Source: Methylobacillus flagellatus_A (GTDB lineage: Bacteria > Pseudomonadota > Gammaproteobacteria > Burkholderiales > Methylophilaceae). From it: a DNA stretch of 64,000 bases. Made by a program: the position numbers and the translations under genes. The notes beneath the pieces are model-generated. The model had not been told where the DNA came from, did not search any database, and was given only the letters and a program-made list of their open reading frames with translations. The number at the start of each line of letters is the position of its first letter. Within the stretch, counting starts at the first letter, position 1. Below, piece after piece: positions 51,242 through 59,864 of this stretch. Where the stretch lies: assembly GCF_031344055.1 (NCBI RefSeq), contig NZ_JADBEN010000003.1, one strand, 5' to 3'.

Positions 51242-53302
51242 ATGGCGTCAAAACTACCCGCCAACAGCAAGCTCGACGGCATTAAAGGCATGACCCCTGC
51301 GTTGCAGGGGCGGCTTGTCAAGCTTGGCATCCTCAATTGCCAGGGCCTGCTGCTGCACATGCCCCTGCGCTACCTCGACGAAACCCGCATCACGGCGATC
51401 CGTGACCTGCATACCGGCGAGCAGGCCCAGGTGCAGGGCGAGATCGTGCATACCGAGGTGCAATACCGTCCGCGAAAAGCACTGATTTGCCGGTTGCGCG
51501 ACGACACGGGGCAGCTGGTGCTGCGTTTCCTGAATTTCTACCCCAGCCAGGTCGCCAGCCTGAAGGAAGGGCGGCATATCCGCGCCTTCGGCGAAGTGCG
51601 CGGCGGCTTCTTCGGCTGGGAAATGGTGCATCCGCAGTGCAAACAGGTGGAAGAGGATGCGCCGGTTGCCGAGGCATTGACGCCGTTTTACCCCACCACG
51701 GCAGGCTTGAGCCAGGCCGCGTTGCGCAAATGGATATCCTGGGCATTGGAGCAGGTGGATACCGCGGAAATCCTGCCGCAGGAGATATACCGCGGACTTT
51801 CCTTGCCGGGATTCGCGGAAAGCCTGCACCTCCTGCACCATCCGGCGCCAGAGGCGGCGTTGCGCAGCCTGGAATCCCGCGACCATCCTGCATGGCGGCG
51901 GCTGGCCTTTGATGAATTGCTCGCGCAGCAGCTTTCCATGCGCAAGCATCATGCACGCCGCAGGCACCAGGGCGCGCCTGCACTGCCGCCGTCCCGCACC
52001 TTGGTCACCGCCTTGCTGCGCAGCCTGCCGTTCGCCCTGACCCAGGCCCAGCAGCGCGTTGCCGTGGAGATTGGCCGCGACCTGGAACAGCCGCACCCCA
52101 TGCAGCGCTTGTTGCAGGGCGATGTCGGCAGTGGCAAGACCATCGTTGCCGCGATGGCGGCGTTGCAGGCGATTGAAAACGGCTGGCAGGCAGCCATCAT
52201 GGCGCCGACGGAAATCCTCGCTGAGCAGCATTACCAGAAGATGCAGGCCTGGCTGGCGCCCTTGGGCATACGGGTGGCCTGGCTGTCCGGCAGCCAGGGC
52301 AAGAAGGAGCGGCGCGAGATGATGGCTGCTGTGGAGCACGGCGAAGCGCAACTCGTGATCGGCACCCATGCCTTGTTCCAGGATCAGGTGATATTCCAGC
52401 GGCTGGCGCTCGCCATCGTCGACGAGCAGCACCGCTTTGGCGTGCAGCAGCGCCTGTCATTGCGGCAAAAGGGCGTACAGCCGCATCAACTCATGATGAG
52501 CGCCACGCCGATTCCGCGCACCTTGTCCATGAGCTACTTTGCCGACCTCGATGTGTCGGTGATCGACGAGCTTCCGCCCGGGCGTACGCCCATCGTGACC
52601 CGGCTGGTATCCGATGCCAGGCGGGACGAAGTGCTGGAGCGCGTGCAGCATGCCTGCATGGAGGGGCGGCAGGCTTATTGGGTCTGCCCCTTGATCGAGG
52701 AGTCCGAGGCATTGCAATTGCAGACCGTGACCGAAACCTACGAGAGCTTGCGCGAGACTTTCCCGCAGTTGCGGGTGGGGTTGGTGCATGGCCGCATGAA
52801 GCCTGCCGAGAAACAGGTGGTGATGGCCACGTTCAGCGCAGGCGAAACCCAGCTGCTGGTGGCGACTACCGTGATCGAGGTGGGCGTGGATGTACCCAAT
52901 GCCAGTCTGATGGTGATCGAGCATGCCGAGCGCATGGGCCTGGCACAATTGCACCAATTGCGCGGCCGTGTCGGGCGCGGCGCTGCCAAGAGCAGCTGCA
53001 TCCTGCTCTACCAAGACGGCAAGCTCTCGGAAACGGCGCGCGCGCGCCTGAAAATCATCTACGAGTCCAGCGATGGCTTCGCCATCGCCCAGGCTGACCT
53101 CGCATTGCGCGGGCCGGGAGAGTTCATGGGCGTACGACAGAGCGGGGTGCCCATGCTGAAGATCGCCGACCTGGAGCGGGACCAGGACTTGCTGGAAGCC
53201 GCGCGCGATATCGCGGCAGGATTGCTGGAGAAAGCGCCGCAGGCGGCAGACGCCCACTTGGCACGCTGGCTCGGCCATGCGGAAGAATTGGTCAAAGTCT
53301 GA
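51242..53302 (+). CDS. recG: ATP-dependent DNA helicase RecG
   Basis: 686 aa; branch-migrates Holliday junctions and reverses stalled forks. An N-terminal wedge/OB domain (QAQVQGEIVHTEVQYRPRKA) is followed by the two helicase lobes: Walker A LLQGDVGSGKTIVAAMAALQ, APTEILAEQHYQ, Walker B AIVDEQHRFGVQQR, SATPIPRTLSMSYF, VIEVGVDVPNASLMVIEHAE and the QLRGRVGRG motif VI. The length matches the family. Confidence 0.96.
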   Translation: MASKLPANSKLDGIKGMTPALQGRLVKLGILNCQGLLLHMPLRYLDETRITAIRDLHTGEQAQVQGEIVHTEVQYRPRKALICRLRDDTGQLVLRFLNFYPSQVASLKEGRHIRAFGEVRGGFFGWEMVHPQCKQVEEDAPVAEALTPFYPTTAGLSQAALRKWISWALEQVDTAEILPQEIYRGLSLPGFAESLHLLHHPAPEAALRSLESRDHPAWRRLAFDELLAQQLSMRKHHARRRHQGAPALPPSRTLVTALLRSLPFALTQAQQRVAVEIGRDLEQPHPMQRLLQGDVGSGKTIVAAMAALQAIENGWQAAIMAPTEILAEQHYQKMQAWLAPLGIRVAWLSGSQGKKERREMMAAVEHGEAQLVIGTHALFQDQVIFQRLALAIVDEQHRFGVQQRLSLRQKGVQPHQLMMSATPIPRTLSMSYFADLDVSVIDELPPGRTPIVTRLVSDARRDEVLERVQHACMEGRQAYWVCPLIEESEALQLQTVTETYESLRETFPQLRVGLVHGRMKPAEKQVVMATFSAGETQLLVATTVIEVGVDVPNASLMVIEHAERMGLAQLHQLRGRVGRGAAKSSCILLYQDGKLSETARARLKIIYESSDGFAIAQADLALRGPGEFMGVRQSGVPMLKIADLERDQDLLEAARDIAAGLLEKAPQAADAHLARWLGHAEELVKV

Positions 53303-53314
53303 GATAATCGGCCG

Positions 53315-53878
53315 GTGAAAGTCTTTGCCCATTTCCCGCAGATGCGAGACCGCTGGCTCAAGCAGGCCGTAGGCTCCCGGCATTACCGTCCCTGGCTCGC
53401 CGAGCGCGGTTCGCTGACCCTGCGCTTGCAGCAGCATAGCAGGCAGTTTGCGGTGCAGCCCTTGCGCCTGGCCAGGAAAAAGCCGCCTTTTGCCGAGGCG
53501 CAATTATTGCAGGCGCTGCCTCGACGGCATACCTTGCTGCGTGACGTCATATTGCGTTGCGACGGCGAAGCAGTGGTGTTTGCGCACAGCCTATTGCCCC
53601 AACAAGCTATGCGGGGCGCCTGGCGCGGCCTGGGCCGCCTGGGGGCGCACTCGCTCGGCAGCGCCTTGTTCGCGGATCCGCGCATGTGCCGAGGCGCCTT
53701 GCAGTACAAGAAACTTTCACCCCGGCATTTTCTCTACCGCCTGGCAGCCGCGCACATTCCCTCGATTCGCGGCCCGGTATGGGCAAGGCGCTCGGCCTTC
53801 AGGCTGGGGAACAAGGCGGTGCTGGTGACCGAGTTGTTCCTGCCTGCCGTGTTGAAACTGCATGTGGAAGCTGAATAG
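53315..53878 (+). CDS. ubiC: Chorismate pyruvate-lyase
   Basis: 187 aa; releases 4-hydroxybenzoate from chorismate, the first committed step of ubiquinone synthesis. The start is GTG 53315. The core reads WLAERGSLTLRLQQHSRQFA, RHTLLRDVILRCDGEAVVFA and the conserved WARRSAFRLGNKAVLVTELF. The ubiA gene follows immediately, which confirms the assignment. Confidence 0.92.
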   Translation: MKVFAHFPQMRDRWLKQAVGSRHYRPWLAERGSLTLRLQQHSRQFAVQPLRLARKKPPFAEAQLLQALPRRHTLLRDVILRCDGEAVVFAHSLLPQQAMRGAWRGLGRLGAHSLGSALFADPRMCRGALQYKKLSPRHFLYRLAAAHIPSIRGPVWARRSAFRLGNKAVLVTELFLPAVLKLHVEAE

Positions 53879-53894
53879 GGCAGACTGTTTAAAA

Positions 53895-54764
53895 ATGAAT
53901 AACCCATCCCTTAGGCAAAAGCTCCAAGCCTATTACCGCCTGACCCGGCTGGATAAGCCCATCGGCATCCTGCTGCTGCTCTGGCCCACCTTGTGGGGCA
54001 TATGGCTGGCAAGCCCGGGCTGGCCTGACGGCCTGGTATTGTTTGTATTCATTGCCGGTACTGTGTTGATGCGTTCGGCGGGCTGCGTCATGAACGACCT
54101 AGCTGACCGTAATTTCGACGGCCATGTGGAGCGCACCCGCCAGCGCCCACTGGTGACCGGCGACGTAAGCGCGAAGGAAGCCGTTTTGCTGGCAATGGCA
54201 TTGAGCCTGGCCGCATTTGTCCTGGTGCTGCAGCTCAACACCCTGGTGGTGGCCTTGTCTTTCCCGGCTTTGTTCCTGGCCGCCAGCTACCCGCTGACCA
54301 AGCGCTTCCTCTCCATCCCGCAGGCTTATCTCGGCATTGCTTTCGGCTTCGGCATCCCGATGGCGTTTGCGGCCGTCACGGGCCGATTGCCGCTGGATGC
54401 CTGGATACTGCTGCTTGCCAATGTGTTCTGGGCTGTGGCCTATGACACCGAATATGCCATGGTGGACCGCAACGACGACCTCAATATCGGCATCAGATCC
54501 TCGGCCATTTTCTTCGGCAGGCTGGACATCTTCGCCGTCATGGCATGCTACGGCGTTTTCCTGGTGTTGATGGCCTGGACGGGAGTGCGCCTTCAGCAAT
54601 CCTGGCCGTATTTCGCCGGGCTGGCGGCCGCGGCGCTCATCGCCCTTTATCATTATGCGTTGATCCGCGGACGTGATCGCACGTCTTGTTTCAAGGCGTT
54701 CCTGCACAACAATTGGCTTGGCGCTGCCATCTTCGCTGGAGTGCTGGCAAGCGATTATCTTTAA
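53895..54764 (+). CDS. ubiA: 4-hydroxybenzoate octaprenyltransferase
   Basis: About 289 aa, integral membrane enzyme attaching the prenyl tail to 4-hydroxybenzoate. Both aspartate-rich motifs are visible: MNDLADRNFDGHVERTRQRP and YDTEYAMVDRNDDLNIGIRS; N-terminal LTRLDKPIGILLLLWPTLWG is typical. Start set at ATG 53895 (16 nt after ubiC); ATG 53862, overlapping ubiC, is possible. Confidence 0.95.
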   Translation: MNNPSLRQKLQAYYRLTRLDKPIGILLLLWPTLWGIWLASPGWPDGLVLFVFIAGTVLMRSAGCVMNDLADRNFDGHVERTRQRPLVTGDVSAKEAVLLAMALSLAAFVLVLQLNTLVVALSFPALFLAASYPLTKRFLSIPQAYLGIAFGFGIPMAFAAVTGRLPLDAWILLLANVFWAVAYDTEYAMVDRNDDLNIGIRSSAIFFGRLDIFAVMACYGVFLVLMAWTGVRLQQSWPYFAGLAAAALIALYHYALIRGRDRTSCFKAFLHNNWLGAAIFAGVLASDYL

Positions 54765-54814
54765 GCATGCATTTTAAGTATCTATGAAGATTGAAAAATC
54801 TAGCTCGGAAATGT

Positions 54815-54844
54815 TTGACAAAGCGTAAGGGCTTGACATACAAT
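54815..54844 (+). promoter_or_regulatory. Sigma-70 promoter of rplM-rpsI
   Basis: TTGACA at 54815-54820 and TACAAT at 54839-54844 with an 18-nt spacer, placing transcription start roughly 30 nt before the rplM ATG. A second TTGACA at 54833-54838 lies inside the spacer but has no well-spaced -10. Confidence 0.6.
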
Positions 54845-54882
54845 CCGCCTCTTAATTTTTTCAGCGAATATTGGTTTGTCCG

Positions 54883-55323
54883 ATGAAGACCTTTTCTGCA
54901 AAAGCGCATGAAGTGAAGCGCGACTGGTTCGTAGTTGATGCTACGGATTTGGTGCTGGGCCGTTTGGCGAGTGAAATTGCGCACCGCCTGCGTGGCAAGC
55001 ATAAGACTATTTACACACCGCACGTGGATACGGGCGATTATATCGTTGTGATCAATGCCGACAAGATCAAGGTAACCGGCAACAAGGCGCTGGACAAGAA
55101 GTACCACCGCCACAGTGGTTACCCAGGCGGTATCTCCACAACAACTTTTGGCAAGATGCAAGAGCGTTTCCCAGGCCGCGCCCTGGAAAAGGCTGTCAAG
55201 GGTATGCTGCCTAAGGGCCCGCTGGGTTATGCGATGTTCCGCAAGCTCAAGGTCTACGCTGGCGAAAAGCATGACCATGTTGCACAACAGCCGCAACCAT
55301 TGGTAATCCAAAGTCAAGCGTAA
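54883..55323 (+). CDS. rplM: 50S ribosomal protein L13
   Basis: 146 aa: MKTFSAKAHEVKRDWFVVDA, LGRLASEIAHRLRGKHKTIY and HSGYPGGISTTTFGKM are characteristic. The start is fixed by the family N-terminus at ATG 54883. Followed 12 nt later by rpsI, the universal pairing. Confidence 0.98.
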   Translation: MKTFSAKAHEVKRDWFVVDATDLVLGRLASEIAHRLRGKHKTIYTPHVDTGDYIVVINADKIKVTGNKALDKKYHRHSGYPGGISTTTFGKMQERFPGRALEKAVKGMLPKGPLGYAMFRKLKVYAGEKHDHVAQQPQPLVIQSQA

Positions 55324-55335
55324 GGATAAGCAGCG

Positions 55336-55728
55336 ATGATTGGTAAATATAACTACGGTACTGGCCGCCGCAAGAGTTCGGTAGCTCGTGTCTTCTTGAA
55401 GTCCGGTAGCGGTAACATCGTTGTTAACGACAAGCCTGCTGACGAATATTTCTCCCGCGTAACTTCACGCATGATCCTGCGCCAGCCATTGGCTCTGACC
55501 GAAAACGAAGCCAGCTTCGACATTCTGGTCAACGTGACTGGCGGCGGCGAGTCCGGCCAAGCCGGTGCAGTGCGCCACGGTATCACCCGTGCGCTGATCG
55601 ATTACGATGCTGCTCTGAAGAGCTCCCTGTCCAAGGCAGGTTTCGTAACGCGTGATGCACGTGAAGTTGAGCGTAAGAAGGTCGGCCTCCGCAAGGCGCG
55701 CCGCCGTAAGCAATTCTCCAAGCGCTAA
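55336..55728 (+). CDS. rpsI: 30S ribosomal protein S9
   Basis: 130 aa with YNYGTGRRKSSVARVFLKSG at the start, GGGESGQAGAVRHGITRALI in the middle, and the basic C-terminus ending in KQFSKR that reaches the P-site tRNA. Co-transcribed with rplM and closed by a terminator at 55752. Confidence 0.98.
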   Translation: MIGKYNYGTGRRKSSVARVFLKSGSGNIVVNDKPADEYFSRVTSRMILRQPLALTENEASFDILVNVTGGGESGQAGAVRHGITRALIDYDAALKSSLSKAGFVTRDAREVERKKVGLRKARRRKQFSKR

Positions 55729-55751
55729 GCTTTACTGTTGTCGTATTATCA

Positions 55752-55778
55752 AAAAAGCCGCACTTGTTGCGGCTTTTT
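55752..55778 (+). terminator. Terminator of the rplM-rpsI operon
   Basis: A perfect 11-bp stem, AAAAAGCCGCA-CTTGT-TGCGGCTTTTT, 24 nt after the rpsI stop, followed by GTTTT. Confidence 0.9.
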
Positions 55779-55868
55779 GTTTTGGCGGTTTTCAAAATGC
55801 TTTGGGGTTTTGTTACTATAGATTTTCTGTGGATATGCCCTGCGGCATACGGAAGGTAAGTTCAGGTG

Positions 55869-56921
55869 ATGCAAAGCAAAAAGATAAAAGTTGGCATTGT
55901 CGGTGGTACAGGGTATACCGGCGTTGAGTTGTTGCGCTTGTTGGCCTTGCATCCGCATGTGGAATTGAACGTTATTACTTCGCGCGGCGAAGCCGGGCTG
56001 CCGGTTGCAGATATGTTCCCCAGCCTGCGTGGGCGCGTAGGCCTTGTCTTCACCGATCCTGCCCAGGCCGACCTGTCACAGTGCGACGTGGTGTTCTTTG
56101 CTACGCCGCATGGCGTGGCCATGAGCCAGGCGCAAGCGCTGGTGGCGGCAGGAGTGAAGGTGATCGATCTCGCAGCGGACTTCCGGCTGCAGGATACGGC
56201 GGTATTCGAGAAATGGTACAAGCTGCCGCACGGCTGTCCGGATATCCTGGCTGATGCCGTATATGGCATTCCTGAGCTGTATCGTGAAAAAGTGCGTTCC
56301 GCCCAGGTGATCGGCAATCCCGGATGCTATCCGACGACCGTATTGCTGGGACTAGCGCCGCTGCTGGAGCAAGGGTTGATTGATTTATCCGTCCCCATCG
56401 TCTCGGACTCCAAATCGGGCGTTTCCGGCGCCGGCAGAAAAGCGGAGGTCGCCACTTTGTTTGCGGAAGCCAGCGACAACATGAAAGCCTATGGCGTCGC
56501 CGGGCACCGGCACCATCCTGAGATTCTTGCGCAATTGCAGCAGTTGGCTGGCACCTCGCTGCAATTTATTTTTGTGCCCCACCTGGTCCCGCTGATTCGT
56601 GGCATGCTGTCCACCATCTACGTCAAGTTGTCAGCCCAGGGGCTGAAGACAGACATTCAGGCCTTGTATGAGGCGCGATACCAGCACGAGCCGTTCGTGG
56701 ATGTCCTGCCTCCAGGCAGTTTGCCGGAAACGCGTACGGTTCGCGGTGGCAACCAATTGCGCCTGGCATTGCACCCGCAGCCGGATAGCGGCTACCTGAC
56801 GGTGATCGCGGTGCAGGATAACCTGGTCAAAGGGGCGGCGGGACAAGCGGTGCAAAATATGAACATCATGTTCGGGCTTGATGAACGGGCAGGGCTGGAA
56901 ATCGTGCCTTTGCTGCCTTGA
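55869..56921 (+). CDS. argC: N-acetyl-gamma-glutamyl-phosphate reductase
   Basis: About 350 aa; NADPH-dependent third step of arginine biosynthesis. The dinucleotide fold KVGIVGGTGYTGVELLRLLA, catalytic Cys in GNPGCYPTTVLLGLAPLL and the conserved His in AGHRHHPEI are present. The frame opens at GTG 55866; ATG 55869 is preferred. argH is far away at 37288, so the arginine genes are scattered. Confidence 0.96.
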   Translation: MQSKKIKVGIVGGTGYTGVELLRLLALHPHVELNVITSRGEAGLPVADMFPSLRGRVGLVFTDPAQADLSQCDVVFFATPHGVAMSQAQALVAAGVKVIDLAADFRLQDTAVFEKWYKLPHGCPDILADAVYGIPELYREKVRSAQVIGNPGCYPTTVLLGLAPLLEQGLIDLSVPIVSDSKSGVSGAGRKAEVATLFAEASDNMKAYGVAGHRHHPEILAQLQQLAGTSLQFIFVPHLVPLIRGMLSTIYVKLSAQGLKTDIQALYEARYQHEPFVDVLPPGSLPETRTVRGGNQLRLALHPQPDSGYLTVIAVQDNLVKGAAGQAVQNMNIMFGLDERAGLEIVPLLP

Positions 56922-56928
56922 TTGACCG

Positions 56929-57633
56929 ATGAAACGCATCTCGCGCCGCGTCAAGCGTCACTTCCATAAGCCGACCAAGCCGGTGACGGTTAAATCCCAT
57001 CGTGCTTGGTATTGGCAATTACTGGGAATCATAGTTCTGGTCGTGATTGGCTATGCGCTTGCTTACTGGCGGCTGAGCGCGACAGGCACGCTGGCGTTGA
57101 CGCTCGAGTCCGAACCCACCAGGAAGGAGCTCATGAGCCGGACTGTCCTGGCAGAGCGGCAGCTACAAGTGCAGCGGGCGGCGCAAGAAAAGCTCGCGCA
57201 TGATTTCGAACAGGTGCAGGACGAGCTGATGAAGCTGAAAGAGGACTTGGCTTTCTATAAAAGCATGCAGAACGGCGATTCCGCCGCCAAGAATGTGAAA
57301 CTCACGCGCTTGTTTGTGGAAAAAGCCAAGGAGCCCGGCCATTATCAATACCACCTGGTGCTCTCTCAACAAGGCAACGCCAGCAAGCCGGTACAAGGCA
57401 ATCTGAGCTTTATCCTGCAAGGCAGGAACCAGCAAGGCCAGCCGGTCAAGCTTCCGCTGCTCCTGCAGCCTGCCAACAGCAACCAGGCAAAAGTGAATTT
57501 CCGCTATTATCAGCGCCTAGACGGCAGTTTCGCGCTGCCGGAAGACGTCACGGCTGAGGAATTGGAACTCAGCTTCCTTGAAACGGGGGCTAAACAGCCC
57601 AATATCAGTCAAAAGGTGGAGTTGCCTGGATAA
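56929..57633 (+). CDS. DUF6776-type membrane protein with coiled coil
   Basis: 234 aa. A strongly basic N-terminus (RRVKRHFHKPTKPVTVKSHR), one transmembrane helix (LLGIIVLVVIGYALAYW, about 31-47), a periplasmic coiled coil (VLAERQLQVQRAAQEKLAHD, QVQDELMKLKEDLAFYK) and a beta-rich C-terminal domain (YQYHLVLSQQGNASKPVQGN). The gene is 7 nt after argC and 32 nt before a bactofilin gene, so it may work with that cytoskeletal protein at the membrane. The family name is from memory of the pattern; the function is unknown. Confidence 0.8.
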   Translation: MKRISRRVKRHFHKPTKPVTVKSHRAWYWQLLGIIVLVVIGYALAYWRLSATGTLALTLESEPTRKELMSRTVLAERQLQVQRAAQEKLAHDFEQVQDELMKLKEDLAFYKSMQNGDSAAKNVKLTRLFVEKAKEPGHYQYHLVLSQQGNASKPVQGNLSFILQGRNQQGQPVKLPLLLQPANSNQAKVNFRYYQRLDGSFALPEDVTAEELELSFLETGAKQPNISQKVELPG

Positions 57634-57665
57634 CGCTGGCCACCCTCCTGAATAAAGGTATACGC

Positions 57666-58070
57666 ATGTTCTTGAAGAGCAAGAATAAACCCCAAAGCCG
57701 TATTGATACCTTGGTCAGTACCGATACGCGCATTGAAGGCAACATTACATTCAGCGGTGGTTTGCGCGTGGATGGCCAGATCAAGGGCGATGTAAGCGAG
57801 CTGCCCGGCACCCCCAGTACGCTGGTATTGAGCGAACAGGGCCGCATTGAAGGGGCGGTGACCGTGGCGCGGATAGTATTGAATGGCGAGGTGCGCGGCC
57901 CGGTGCGCTCAAGCCACTATCTTGAACTGCTCGCCAAATCCAGGATTACCGGTGACGTGCATTACAAATCATTGGAAATCCATACCGGCGCCATTATTGA
58001 GGGTCAGCTGGTGTATATCGGTGATGCTGCCAAGAAAGAAACTTCTCTCGTTCCAGAGGTCAAAGATTGA
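57666..58070 (+). CDS. Bactofilin
   Basis: A 134-aa polymer-forming protein (bactofilin/CcmA family). The core is a right-handed beta-helix of short repeats: TRIEGNITFSGGLRVDGQIK, EQGRIEGAVTVARIVLNGEV and SRITGDVHYKSLEIHTGAII. Bactofilins form membrane-associated filaments that localise cell-wall enzymes. A M23 peptidase, a frequent partner class, is encoded 3 kb away at 60971, though not in the same operon. Confidence 0.93.
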   Translation: MFLKSKNKPQSRIDTLVSTDTRIEGNITFSGGLRVDGQIKGDVSELPGTPSTLVLSEQGRIEGAVTVARIVLNGEVRGPVRSSHYLELLAKSRITGDVHYKSLEIHTGAIIEGQLVYIGDAAKKETSLVPEVKD

Positions 58071-58125
58071 CCGTGGGAGTTTCGAGCAGGATAATGAATT
58101 CAATTAGTTTAAGGAGTTACTAACC

Positions 58126-58479
58126 ATGAACGCAGTGACGGAAGAAATCCCAAGCCCATTAATCTTTACCGATAATGCGGCGCGCAAGGTAAAGGAGTTA
58201 ATCGATGAGGAAGGCTCGCCGGATCTCAAGCTGCGCGTGTTCGTGAGCGGTGGCGGTTGTTCTGGGTTCCAGTACGGCTTCACCTTTGAGGAAATCATCA
58301 ATGAGGATGATACGACCGTCGACAAGGACGGGGTCACATTGCTGATTGATCCGATGAGCCTGCAATACCTGGTGGGTGCCGAGATCGACTATCAGGACAG
58401 CCTGCAAGGCTCCCAGTTCGTCATCCGCAATCCCAATGCCACAACGACTTGTGGTTGCGGATCGTCTTTTTCCGCTTAA
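58126..58479 (+). CDS. erpA: Iron-sulfur cluster insertion protein ErpA
   Basis: 117 aa A-type carrier. The three cluster-binding cysteines are in VSGGGCSGFQYGF and TTTCGCGSSFSA. N-terminal PLIFTDNAARKVKELIDEEG fits ErpA rather than IscA. AAGGAG precedes the ATG. It donates Fe-S clusters to apoproteins such as IspG/IspH and would also serve HemW and other FeS proteins. Confidence 0.95.
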   Translation: MNAVTEEIPSPLIFTDNAARKVKELIDEEGSPDLKLRVFVSGGGCSGFQYGFTFEEIINEDDTTVDKDGVTLLIDPMSLQYLVGAEIDYQDSLQGSQFVIRNPNATTTCGCGSSFSA

Positions 58480-58495
58480 GCAGGGCGTATAAAAT

Positions 58496-58520
58496 AAAAA
58501 GGGGCCATTGGCCCCTTTTT
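58496..58520. terminator. Bidirectional terminator between erpA and gltA
   Basis: AAAAAGGGGCC-ATT-GGCCCCTTTTT, an 11-bp perfect stem lying 16 nt after erpA and 17 nt from the gltA stop. Confidence 0.9.
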
Positions 58521-58537
58521 ATTTTGCCTATGCGGTT

Positions 58538-59830
58538 TTAACGCTGGCCTAGCGGGATAAAGTCACGGCGCTCTGAGCCGGTATAAAGCTGGCGCGGACG
58601 GCCGATCTTGGAACCGGGATCGGACATCATCTCATTCCATTGGGCAACCCAGCCGACGGTACGCGCCAAGGCGAAGATGGCCGTGAACATGGAGTTCGGG
58701 ATGCCCATCGCGCGCATGACGATACCGGAATAGAAATCCACATTCGGATAAAGCTGCCGGCTGACAAAATATTCGTCTTCCAGCGCAATCTTTTCCAGTT
58801 CCAGCGCAAGCTTGAACATGGGGTCGTCGTGCAGCCCAAGCTCATCGAGAACCTGGTGGCAGGTCTGGCGCATGATGGCGGCGCGCGGGTCCATGTTGCG
58901 GTAGACGCGGTGGCCGAAACCCATCAGACGGAACGAATCGGTCTTGTCCTTGGCGCGCTTGATGTATTCCCCGATGCGGCTCACGTCGCCGATCTCTTCC
59001 AGCATCTTCAGCGTGGCTTCATTGGCGCCGCCGTGAGCAGGCCCCCATAGCGAGGCAATGCCTGCGGCGACGCAGGCGAACGGGTTGGCGCCGCTGGAGC
59101 CGGCCAAGCGCACCGTGGAGGTCGAGGCATTCTGCTCATGGTCTGCATGCAGGATAAGGATGCGCTCGAATGCTTTTGCCAGCACAGGGTTGGGCTCGTA
59201 GTCTTCGCAGGGCGTGGCGAACATCATGTGCATGAAGTTTTCCGCATAGTTGAAACGGTTCCTCGGGTACATGAAAGGCTGGCCGATGTTGTACTTATAG
59301 CTCCAGGCGGCAATCGTGGGCACCTTGGCCAGCAGGCGGTGCGCCGCGAATTCGCGGTTCTTCGGGTCGCTGACATCGATCGCTTCATGATAGAAGGCGG
59401 ACATGGAGCCGACCACGCCGACCATGACTGCCATCGGGTGAGCATCGCGGCGGAAGCCGCGGAAGATGTGCGTGAGCTGGTCGTGCACCATGCTATGGCG
59501 CGTAATGGTGTTGGTGAACTTGGCTTTCTGCTCGGCATCGGGCAATTCGCCATGCATCAGCAGGTAGCAAACTTCCATGAAGTCGGAGTGTTCGGCCAAC
59601 TGCTCGATGGGATAGCCGCGGTAAAACAGCAAGCCTTTTTCACCGTCGATGTAAGTGATATTGGAATCACACGAAGCCGTCGACAGGAAGCCGGGGTCGT
59701 AGGTGAAATAGCCATGCTTGCCCAAGGAGCGGATGTCGATGACGCTGGGTCCCAGCTTGCCCGGCAGAATAGGCAGTTCGATTGGCGCGGAACCATCATC
59801 GAAAGTAAGGGTGACTTTGCTTGGTTTCAT
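58538..59830 (-). CDS. gltA: Citrate synthase (type II, hexameric class)
   Basis: 430 aa; condenses oxaloacetate and acetyl-CoA. The GltA signature is clear: an N-terminal beta domain (VTLTFDDGSAPIELPILPGK), ERILILHADHEQNASTSTVR with the catalytic His, and GPAHGGANEATLKML and MGFGHRVYRNMDPRA with the second His and Asp region. The length is as for the NADH-regulated enzymes of Gram-negative bacteria. In obligate methylotrophs the enzyme serves biosynthesis of glutamate when 2-oxoglutarate dehydrogenase is lacking; that cannot be checked here. Confidence 0.97.
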   Translation of the reverse strand: MKPSKVTLTFDDGSAPIELPILPGKLGPSVIDIRSLGKHGYFTYDPGFLSTASCDSNITYIDGEKGLLFYRGYPIEQLAEHSDFMEVCYLLMHGELPDAEQKAKFTNTITRHSMVHDQLTHIFRGFRRDAHPMAVMVGVVGSMSAFYHEAIDVSDPKNREFAAHRLLAKVPTIAAWSYKYNIGQPFMYPRNRFNYAENFMHMMFATPCEDYEPNPVLAKAFERILILHADHEQNASTSTVRLAGSSGANPFACVAAGIASLWGPAHGGANEATLKMLEEIGDVSRIGEYIKRAKDKTDSFRLMGFGHRVYRNMDPRAAIMRQTCHQVLDELGLHDDPMFKLALELEKIALEDEYFVSRQLYPNVDFYSGIVMRAMGIPNSMFTAIFALARTVGWVAQWNEMMSDPGSKIGRPRQLYTGSERRDFIPLGQR

Positions 59831-59864
59831 AATTCTGGAGTCAAGATGGTTGATTGGTTACAAA

